NCBI GenBank assembly: GCA_946894095.1
Contig: OX335641.1
Coordinates: 13,038,501 to 13,102,500 of the forward strand
Reading direction: 5' to 3'
Length of the DNA: 64,000 nt
Source: Incurvaria masculella
Lineage: Eukaryota; Arthropoda; Insecta; Lepidoptera; Incurvariidae
Every line of letters begins with the position of its first letter. Within the stretch, counting starts at the first letter, position 1. The notes beneath the pieces were generated by a model, which made no database searches, was not told the DNA's origin, and saw only the letters and a list, made by a program, of their open reading frames with translations. Shown in pieces: positions 9,354 to 21,300 of this stretch. The translations under genes were made by a program, and so were the position numbers.

Positions 9354-12300
9354 GTGAGTGTTGGTGGAAAGGGCTCTGAGTAGCTGCTCACTTCCACACC
9401 GCACATATGAAGCATTACAGAGTTTAAACAATATGTACTTAGATGTCTGTAGGTCCACCCGTGATAAATTCGGGCGAAAAACCGTCGTTTTATTCTTATA
9501 TCTGACCACAGTTCTTACCTCTTGGATAATCTAGCGCGATAGCAATGAGCCTCTAATTAATAGGAATAATAAAGCTATACGTAGATACAAATAGCATCAT
9601 AATTGGGTAAGCGGTTGTCAAGTTGCCAACTCTGCATATATAAAACACTTTACCTTGCAGGCATTGTCAGGCTTCGCCTATCCCACTCAACCGCACCTGC
9701 CCTACCCTCACTCCACTTTCTAACATGGTCATGATGTTCTCGAAGGTAATAGGTGCCTCCATGTGAGGACTTCTTTTATTTAAGCGCTGCCGCATAGAAC
9801 TGGATGTAAAACACAAACAAATATATTATTGCCACTTCGATAATCACGATTACCAATCTGGGCGGGCTTTCTTCAAAGTATATTACGGAAATTTAACCCC
9901 AGTTTTACATGGCTTTCCCATGGTAAGTGCAACTGAATTAATTTTTGAGACTTCATAACAGATAAGAAAAACACAAAAAGAACCACCCTCTGAAGTGGAC
10001 GGTGACTGAATTGACACGTACTGGAACGTTGCAGGGTGAACGACCGTATCGTGTCGGTGAACGGCGTGGGCCTGGAGAACGTGGAGTATGCGCGCGCGGT
10101 GCAAGTGTTGCGAGAGTCGGGCGCGTGCGTCTCGCTGGTGGTGCGCAGGCGCGCGCCCGCCCCGCCGCCCACCGCGCCCGCCACCCTCCGCCTCGCCCTC
10201 ACGCGCGCCAACAAGAAGGAAGGTACATCCATGCTATGCTACGCTGACAGTGTAAACAGCTCTGAGCACGCTTACAGCCGGTCCCAATTAGCTGGGGCAC
10301 ACTATGCTGTTCACAACGCTAATAATCCGGCCTGGCGTATGTGCACTTACCAATAGATAACCGATTGTTTTAAACGGACCCAACCACGTGGTCTGGCTTC
10401 CTCCTGAGAAATGTCAGAATTTACAGCAATACTGCATTACCTGGCAAACAATGTGACCGCGCTTATGTGACTTCACCGAAGACATCATATCATTATCAAG
10501 AGACAACGCTGTTGATGGATCTAACCAATCCAAATCAAAGTTTACAACAACACGAACATACAAAAAACACTTCTAGACTGGCAATTGTCGCAAGCTTATT
10601 GTCGAAATCTTATTGCATTGCCTGCATTTAATTCGGTAATTTGGTAAGATTTTAAGATTTCTGATAAGAAATATGGGCGTGATCATCTTTCCCCGTTTGT
10701 ATGGGGAGTTGAGCGGGTTGGGCCACCTTAATGCATAATGACGTATTCATGCATATGAAAGAAATATAAAAAATATTATTTTAGTGATCTTAGACGCAAT
10801 CAGTAAGGTGGATGACATAACTAAATATTTTTACTTTAATATTTAAGAAGATGTTTTCACTTCTGAACCTATCCTCTCACCTATAACCTGAAATCCAAAT
10901 AATTTCAAATCGTAGCAATGCTGAAGGAATGCAAAGTTCGATGGGTGTGTGCACAGATTTCGGTGTGGTGCTTGGCTGCAAGCTGTACGTGAAGGAGCTA
11001 ACGCTGAAGGCGCGAGAGCAGCTCAACGCGAGCGGGCAGGGCTTGTGCGAGGGGGATGTCGTCACTAACATCAACAGGTATACCTTTATCTTACTTTTTT
11101 AGCCAACTTACTTTTGGTTTTACTTATATGTGCACAAAAATATGGTCGCATTACACGCACTGACTGACAAGCGTATTTATGTAATGTACTGCTAAAAGTC
11201 TGTCATGAGACTTGATGGGATCGAACATTGTCTATATTGGGAAAGGTTGGGCAATGGCGGTTCGTTCTCCAGAGCCGGTAGTCTAAGTTGTCACCTAAAT
11301 TGGCGTTACGGCAAACCGATCGACTGGCGTTTTCAAATCTATGGAGAAATTGAAGAGCGCGCGCAGCGGGCGTTAAGCGAACTAACATTTGCGAGTCCGA
11401 GCTTGATTTGACAGCTTACTCAACGTTGCCGTAAATACTTCGACGTTGCCGTTTACGTCCACTCCGCGTTTTCATACAAATTGGAAGTCCGCGTTTGAAT
11501 TTGACAGCTTGAAGAAGTAAAACCAAAGAATATCTAGTAAAAACTTGTATGGAGTTTGGAGAAAACGCCAGTCGATCGGTTTGCCGTAAACGCCAATTTA
11601 GGTGAGAACTTAGACTACCGGCTCTGGTCTAGTTCGACAAGTTTGAAATTTAAAGGCTAACATGAAGTTTTTTTTGTTGAAAAATATGTAAACAATTCTT
11701 ACTCACTTAAGTAGTATTCAAATTGTTTTTATACCTTAGCTTATTTTTTTAATAATTATTATCTAAGTTTGTTCATGGTCACTGTAAAAATGCCCACGGA
11801 TGCGGAGGCGAGACGAGGGAAGTGAGACGTCATTGTTCACGTTTGATAAATTAGTCGATCATCATTTTTAAAGGGTTAATATTGTGATTTTAAATGTGTT
11901 TTTGCTTAATAATGCTACTGGGAAGAAACGAGAAATGTGATGAAATATAATTACGTTGGCGAATGTTGCAGCACGCCGGTGACGGATGGTATGACCCTGA
12001 AGGAGGCGCGGAAGCTGCTGGAGTCGTGCAAGGAGCGCGTGAGCCTCGTGGTGACGCGCGAGCTGGCGCGGGAGGAGACCGTCACCGCGCCGCACACCTA
12101 CCAGAACAACTACAATAGCCTAGGTGACACACCCTGCTTGCTACAAAACCGCATATTACCAGTGGCTCTCTGAGCTGTAGACCTCGCGAGTCTGACTTTG
12201 CATAGCATAAAAAATTCCAAAAACTGAAAATTATCGAAGATGCTCACAAACATTTCTCGAGAGTCGGTTGAGAAATGCGATCCATAGAGAACAGCCTGAA

Positions 12301-15300
12301 AGCCGAACATACGAAAGCATTTTGCCCAAACTGAAACTGAAACGCTTCGCACCGCAAATCAGCAAAATAAATAAAATAAAAAAATCTACTCTTAGCAGGT
12401 TCGACTCACACAGACAAGGTTCCAGACATATACCAGCCCAGCCTCGGTAGACCAGTGGCGCGATAATCGAGGTGAAGCCACTCTGGGCGTGTTCGGTTTC
12501 TGGATGCGTGACCATTTGGCTAGTCGCATTTCGGATTTTATTTAAAAGTGTAGGGCCTCTTCGTTACCTACAAGGTAGGGTTAATTCCGTCTGCGTTGGA
12601 ACCATCTCAGAATTTTCCAAGTAACTATTAGCCTTCCATGACCAGTTTGATAGTCATAATATATGTAAGGTGTTTGGAAACGAATACGCAGGTTCAGAGA
12701 CGCTCTCCCCGTCGTACTCCGGGCAGAACCTGTACGTGGCGGCACCGGTGCGAGGCGGCGAGGCGGGCGGGGCGCGGCGCGCGCCGCTCGGCTCGCTCGA
12801 CCCGGCGCTGCTCGACCAGCCGCCGCGCCCGCCGCCGCCGCGCAACGACGGTGGGTACCATTCCTGGCTCCCGTACCCAGTGCTCATGATGATGTTAAAA
12901 TTACGATGACAATACAAAATTTGTATTTTCATCACAGGTGCTATTTTTGAGTCCCGTGTACCCAGCGGTTGGCTGTTATCGACCTCGTTTAGCTTCATGA
13001 TGTTTTAGGCACACATATTGAGTGGCGAGCCCATTGATGTCATCTTGGCCAAAGCCTAACACCACCAGTGGTGGGTTTCTTTGTGATGTTTTTTCTTCAC
13101 TTGCTTTAGCAATCATGTTAATTAAAAAAGAAATGCAGGAGCCATAAAAATACTAACTCACAATGCGTTTTGGTAAGCTCTAATACATCCGTTTTAAGAA
13201 AGGGTTATCCATAAAAAAAATATAGATAAAATTTGGGTTAAAAAATAGGGAAAGAATGCAAAACTAAAGCAAGTAACAAAAAAGGAGAAATATAGGAAAA
13301 CAAATAAAGGAACCGTAGACAGTACAAACTACTTAAAAAACTGGCCAAATGCGAGTCAGAATCGCACATGAAGGGCTCCGTACCGTCGTACAAGATTTAA
13401 CACAATATGCACACTCTGTGAAAATGTCTACCTATTTTGGTTCATGAGATACAGTCCGCTGACAGACGGACGGACGGAGAGTGGAGGCTTAATCATAGGG
13501 TTTCGTTGGCACCCCCTTGGGTACTGAACCCTAAACAAGTAACAAACAAAAACATACTCAACTTTGGCAGAATGAGTCTGAAGAGACCGATTGCCACAAG
13601 AGATGTATCATCCCCCTGAAACAAGAAGAAGCAGAGAACCCATCATAGTTAGTAATTGTCTTTTAGTTAGCAATTTGTTAATAAAGTAATTATTTATTTA
13701 CTGATTGAATTCAAATGTTGTCGTGTTTATAGGCAATAACTGTTAGGTGCAATGGTAAGAATTTTAGAGAATGTTTCAGATTACTACAGCAGTAGGAGAC
13801 AGCTGTACGAGGAAGAAGTAGGCGCAAATCCGAGGAGTAAGCCACCGTACGTACTCCATTTGGTTCATTTTGCTACTGCACATTGTCACTGAATGCACAT
13901 ATTTTATTATGATGTCCCAGAACTTTAACACGTTGAGTTGAATCATAAATAAAACGTAAGAAATGTGGTCCATATCTCATAGATATGGAAAATGTTTTTA
14001 TTAATCTGGATTATAGCGCTCTATTAAATCACATTATAATGGAAAAATAATATTATCGTTTTAAATATCTTATAATAAAAAAAATATCGGGATCTTACTC
14101 AATTGTCTCATCAGTGCATCTTTCGCCATCTCTTTTTATATTTTATATTTTACTATAACCTCTCAATATTACGCTTTGTAAATCTCGAGCTAGGGTCCCC
14201 CTTGCATAGTTGTTTTAACATAATTTTATGAGATCTAACATTAAATAATAATTATAATCACTGCGGTGCTTCTAATCTCACTGAACTTACGAGTAGCTTC
14301 TTCATCTGTTTTGTCTCAGCCTCTGCACAGTTTTGCATGTAGGTAATATAAATTAACCTAGAATCGAATAATTTCGCATATCTCAAATTCTGTAATGAAA
14401 ATAATTCAGTGTAATCACTTTGGTAGCACTGCCTGTGCGAAATCGCGAGCAAGCACATTCTGTTCATAGATGCAGTCTTGCTATAATTCAAAGACACTAC
14501 TTAGCACATTCTTGGCCCGCCTTAGCATTCCGGGGACACTTGCAGGTTCAGTGCGTGTTGTTTTGGCAAAGGCACGCACATTAGTCAATTCGATTTTTTC
14601 GAATTTTGAGGACAGCAGGGATATTATTTGCTATCTTGGCGTTCTTCCATTGTTTCATCAAACGTGTAAACTGAAACTATCGGTGGAAGACACAATTTGG
14701 ACCTTTGTATTCAATTTTGCAAACTTTTTAGGCAAGGTAAACGAAAGAACGTAAATTCCTTCTTGGCACGATACATTAAAAATATTACATCCTAAATATC
14801 TCCCATCATCGTGCCAGACAGCATGGCAGTTCCACTCACTTCAGCTCCATAAGTCAATTTCATTTCATTTCATTTATTTATTCAACTTCTGGTAGTCAAA
14901 CTACACTAACCCCCATTTTTACCACCTCCAGCTACCTGAAATTCGATAGTTAACTTTCGGTTACATTAGTTAACTTTCGGTTACATTTAATATTTGTACG
15001 ATGTAACCGAAAGGTAACTTTGGGATTTTTGTAGCTGGAGGTGGTGAAACCGGACGTAAGTAATGTCACAATTTAATTGATCCGAATGTCATCATTCTTC
15101 TGTCCCCTTCACTCCAAACCATCTCAACATATCCTTCTTTATTAAGTTTACTGTATCTCATTAAGTTTTGTATGTTGCCCCAGATGAGCAATCTAGATAG
15201 GAAAGACTATCACATTGCAGGAGCGAGCCGCGACTCATCAGTTTCCAAAAGGAGGGTTCGGTGGGACTGCGGCTTTCTGGCGGCAACCGCTCCGGCGTGT

Positions 15301-18300
15301 TCGTGTCCGGCGTTCAGCCCGCGAGCCCCGCCGCGCTCCAGGGACTGCAGCCGGCGGACAAGATACTCAAGGTACCCCTCACCTTATCTTACGTAACATA
15401 GCATAGGTAAGCTAGCTGAAGCTAACCATACAGCGAATGCAACGTCACATCTATGACTCTCTCCGAATTTACTATTCTATACCATTAAATAAAGAGGAAA
15501 GGTTTGATTGTTTGTGTATTTGAACTGAATAGGCTCCGAAACTACTGAACGGATTTGAAAAATTATTTCACCGTTGGAAAGCTACAGTCTATCCGAGTAA
15601 CATAGGCTATATTTTATTTAAAAAAAAATAGGGATCCTTACCAAAACTCCGATAACGTAACCCAAGGTGGAAAAAATTACCAAGAATGTTCCTTACATCG
15701 CGAGCGCTGCGAAAACTATTCACGATAGAACAAAATGAAGTACTACAATTTTATAGAACACATCATTATCTACAAAAAATGTCGCGACAGCATGCATCTA
15801 ACTATTATAGTTATGTCACAATAAGTGTGCAAATATTTTAAAATAAAAATTTAAATACCGCCGCTAGAAAAGGCTCTTTATTTGTACCTAGGTATTAATC
15901 CTTATCAAAATAAATTATTATTTAAGACTGCATCATTACCTTTATACTATTTTTTTAATTATTCGATTCGGAAATTCCATTCGAAAGATATCACAAGTTT
16001 AAAAATTAGAAAAAACTCTGCTCCGCTAGCTATGCGTTTTAGAGTTTGTAGGCGTCACTCAGGGGTACAGGAGGGGGAGTCAATACCACAAAATAAACTA
16101 GCCGTACGGCTCATTCCCGCTGAAATTATTTCGAGGTTTTTTTTTATTTCAAATATTTCAATGTAGGTATATGCTCTTTTTAGGAACTCTACATACAAAG
16201 GGTTTATTTGTGTATCATTGTGTCAAAATAATATTTTTTTAAATTATATTATGCCCGTGCAAAGCCGGGACGGGCTGCTAGTGAAAAATAATTTACAGAC
16301 GCAAGATGTGCTTGTCTTAACAATAATGGCGAAACGCCTGCGCAAACATGCACAACACACCGGCTCGGCGGCCTGATTGACTAGTTTATTCCAAAGAAAG
16401 GGCAGACTTTGGGAGCGACGTGAGGGGTTTGGGGCGACGCATTTTCAAGGACAAGCAAGCGTCGCTTCTACCAATACTCTTGCGCTAATATTTGACGACG
16501 AATTAAACTTTATTCTAACATGGTTGAAATTGTGTGGCGGCAGGTGAACGAGATGGAGATGGCGGGCGTGACGCGTGAGGAGGCGGTGCTGTTCCTGCTG
16601 AGCCTGCAGGAGCGCATCGACCTCATTGTGCAGCACGCACCCGACGAGTACAACGCGGTCGCCGCTGGACACACGCGTATGACACATTACACTTGTTACA
16701 TTAGGTTTACAGCTATAATCTATAGAGTGCCTTCGCATCTCCTGACATGCCACTTGGTTTCTACGCGGCGTTAGGCTAATCATAACCAAACACGATCGAA
16801 GTAGTTGGTTTCCTCACGATAATAATCATTTGTGTAACATAAATGCATTTAACAAACTTGAAAGAAGACAAATAGTGCACTGGTGAGAAGAGTGGCGTAA
16901 AGTGCTATGTCAAAATTAACAGTATTGAAGTAAAATATATGTCATATTAATTTATTTATTTTTATGAACTTGATGGATGACTAATATAACACCTACCGTC
17001 ATGATATAAGCCCAGGACACTGCATTCCCGAAGGAATTAGATGTCATGGCAGGAAATTCCCTTTATAATATCGGCTCCATGGACCTGAATGGAAAACACT
17101 GATAATGTTTCAATTCCGCCTCAACCACCTTTCATTCAAGTCATGGTACCATCCCTGGCAGGCTTAACACATCTAGTTGAAAAAGGTATATTTGTACAAA
17201 ACATCAACCCATATGTTCGGTCTTCATGTTTGAATTATAACCCCGCTATTGTGGGCATGCAGCGGGCGACTCGTTCCACATAAAGACACACTTCCACTAC
17301 TCGGAGCCGACGGACGGTGAGATGTCGTTCCGGTGCGGCGACGTGTTCCACGTGACGGACACGCTGCACCGCGGCACGGTCGGCGCCTGGCAGGTCTACC
17401 GTATCGGTCAGTACCCGCCGCCCTACATTCACTTGTCTTTGCAGGGTGTTCTCATTGTTCTCTCCCTATGGGAACTTTAGGAATAGGACGTACTCAATGT
17501 TAGAAGAAAACAATGCTTGCCACTGAAATCGAAATTACAATGTTCCTTCGCAGTTCTGATTATTCTCATAAGAAATGTTTAAATGTTATTCCTTAACTTT
17601 ATGTGGACCTTTTTTTTATTTGGAATTTTCCCTTTTTTTTTATTTGTGACTAGCTCTTGCAATGCTGATCCTATAAGAATCTCAAATCACTTACGGTATA
17701 ATTATTGTATATATCCATTGTTAGTTCCAATGGGTGTGATGGTTGGTATGTTTTAGCAACTAAAGTTTCTACTAAAAACAGATATGTGAGATTTCATATT
17801 TTACCATATTGTTTCATGCAATGAAATGACTGAACTTTTTATTTCCATATACAAAAATATAAATGTATTATGATAATGTGTATTTGTAGGGCGCAATAAG
17901 CAGGAGGTGCAGCAGGGCACAATCCCGAACAAGGCGCGCGCGGAGGAGCTCGCCACCGCGCAGTTCAACGCGACCAAGAAGGAGCTCTCGGGATCCGACA
18001 AGACGGGCTTCTTCCGGCGCAGGCGCTCCACGCACCGGCGCACCAAAAGTCTCGGCAAGGTGCGTCTCTTCGTTTGTGTGTGTGTAGCCAGCAACAAGAA
18101 TAAGCTGTAAACATTGTAAAATGTGATGCCATGGAGACATTTTCCAAGAGTGCAATATGTCTGATCTTCATATTGTCTAACGAAATGGGGACAACACATT
18201 TTGCGTTATGCTGTCGCATAATCGCTGACTCGTCTTTATGATTCTGTGACTCTTATCTTGCGATCACTTCTCTTGCATGAAACCGCATGCATTCTTATCT

Positions 18301-21300
18301 TTTTTCCCCCTTAATGTTTGACTTGATAATGAGGGTCGAAGTCTTTGTTGAAAGCAAGTCAGCTACCTGATAGTTTGGGTAGTGTTATTATTTTGTGCAA
18401 CTTTCCCTGTGAGCTATCCGACTCACCCTTGCAAAAGCAGCTGACCGGTGAATCAGTTGAGTAGGTTAAATCATTTAACCTAAAGCAAACTAGTATAGAA
18501 TCTGTTTTTGTGATAACAGGAACACTGGGACGAGGTGGTGCTGTCGGATAGTATTAGCAAGTTCCCTGCGTACGAGCGCGTAGTGCTGCGCGCAGCGGCC
18601 GCAGTGCGCCCCGTGGTGCTCCTCGGCGTGTGCGCGGACATCGCGCGCGAGCGGCTCCTCAGCGAGCGGCCGGACAAGTTCGCCTCCCCGCGTGAGTGTT
18701 ACTCTCCGTCACACCTACCTCTACATACGAGCATGCGGTGGTGCGCGCGGCGGCCGCTTTGCGCCCGGTGGTGCGGCTCGGCGTGTCCACAGGAATCACA
18801 CTATCTCTTACGTTGATTATAATGCTGAAGCAAACTCACTGTAAAATTTCTTTAAGAATCCAGGCCGGTCAAAATTGACGCAGCATTTATGGAGACAGCT
18901 GTTGAGTTATCACTGTAGAACATGGACAAAGCTCAAAAGTGGCATTGGGTATTCTCTGCAGGCTTGCTAAAGAGGCTTAAAGCCAGCTGAAATGCTAGCT
19001 CATTAAAGAGGGCCAGCAGGCAAGAGGGTTTTCATTTCGTACCATGCTAACTGTAAAACTGCATGTTATTCGGGCAAAAAACTGAATTTTACTAGATATG
19101 CTTTGTGAAGCCGTTGAAAAGTTCAACGCCTGCCTCCAATTGCATTTTGTCCTAACTTCTGTGCCTTCTATGGAGTCAATTAATAAATAAATAAACATTT
19201 TATATCCTCCATCCCAGAGCTGGAGGGTGAAGAGGGTGGTGCGCGAGCGCGAGGTGTGATCCGATTGTCTGCCATCCGGAGCATCGCGGAGCGCAACAAG
19301 CACGCGCTGCTCGACATCCCGCCCGCCGCCGTGCACCGGCTTAACTACGCGCAGTTCTACCCCATAGTCATCTTCATCAAGGCCGACTCCAAGCACACAG
19401 TCAAGCGGCTGCGCGCCGGCCTTCCCAAGTAAGTAGCCTCTACTGTTTAGGCTAACTGAGAAGGATCGCTCAGGCTATGAACAAGTAAAGATTATATCAT
19501 TCCCATTTTTGTTATCGGAGATACAAAATAATATTAGACACAGTTTTATTTAATCGAGCTAGATATCTGTGCAGAATTAGAACGATTTGGTTTGGTTTAA
19601 CACCATTCGTCTTGATTTCAGTAAACCATTTGAAAGACTGTATCATGCTATTTTACAAAAAAAAAAAACACATAAAACCTTAGTGTGCATGGGGTCTACA
19701 GTTAACTGGTGTTAATAAATAGGGCACAGCATAGCGCGATAAATTTTTTTCTGATATACTGCAGGAATCATATTTGGGGGCACTTTTTTGGTCTAAATCA
19801 TGAATAAAACTTGTTTGAAATCTGAGCACAGCATAGTTCTATATGTAAATGATTACAACTTAATGATGAAGTATCTATAGACATAATATAAAAAAATATA
19901 TAGGAAAAAGTATGTGTAGGCTCTGTTTGCCTACACATACTTTTATTTTTATGGCTGGAACGGTGTTTGCGAGTGAATGGCATTGATATGTGCAGGTCCG
20001 CTCACAAATCGAGCAAGAAGCTCCTGGAGCAATGCGCACAGCTGGAGCGCACTTGGGGACACGTGTTCACGCACACGCTCAGCCTGACGGACGCCACCGC
20101 CGCCACCTGGTACACCAAGCTCACGGACACTATCGCGCGCACCCAGCACCAGCAGCTGTGGGTCTCCGAGAACAAGGTGGCCACTTATGCACACACCTGC
20201 AGATCTCACCACACATTCACCTCTAATCTTCCTTTTTGTCTGCACACACACCTCCGGATTTATAGTCGTATCTCATGAATCACATAAGCCACATGATGAA
20301 AACTTAAATCATGAACAAATACAGGATGTTAACGGACGTATGGTTCTAAGGTTACCCAGGTATTCCTTAGTATGCTGGGAGCAAAAAAGTTGTAGCATTT
20401 CATGTACTTGGCATGATCTATAAAGTTTCCGTGCAAAAAGGATGGAAGCTCATTCATCCTGCGGTTCACCCTTTCAAGGTTTTTCCCACACTAAATCAAT
20501 TATTAACTCCGTAAATATGGCATTTTAAGTAAAATGTTGCTGTATCTTTTTTTATATAATGCACCAAAGAATCGATGGTTAGCTGGACTATAACTCCATT
20601 AACACTGTATATATATATGTGCACTTTATTATGGCTAAGCAATCGTTGTTATAGTTTTTTTAAATTAAGGTGGCCCAACCCGCTCATCTCCCCATACAAA
20701 AGGGGAAAGAAGATCACGCCCCTATTTCTTGTCAGAGATCCAAATTTTTGCTCAAAATAGCTTTATTTGATCGAACTAGATGTCTGATGACCATTGGCAT
20801 TGTAAAATTGTGTTTGGTTTATAAGTTATAAGGTCCGAAAGTTCGAATTTTTCGCGCGTTTTATACAATAACTTTGCAGGTAGATTACGCAATAATAAAG
20901 TAAAAACATCGTAAAAAGATTAGTCATCAGACATAGCTTATTTAATCAAGATTTATGATCTATTTGGTTTTTGTTAGATTTTTGACTACAGCGGTCGTGG
21001 TTTACTTTTAGCTATAAGTCGTGTTGAAATTAAAATGTTCATAAATCTTACCAAATCATACACTATGCACATTGTCTTTTATGTGGACATGTTGCATCTT
21101 CCTCATCACGGAGCCTGTCTTATTCTTTGAAACAGAGAAGGTCCCAGAGCGCAACAGCATGGTTTTGTACCGTGCCCGCGAATGAGTTAGGCCCGCCGGG
21201 TTGGGCCGCCTTAATATAAATTAACATTCTATTTAAATTCATATGTTGGGACAGGTAATGCTACATGCAACAATTTGGCTTATCGCTGGCCACTTTACAT

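Noticed and set aside
9129..9415. Alternative frames over the PDZ1 exon
   Set aside because: Arginine- and alanine-rich shadow translations; the PDZ1 frame is unambiguous.
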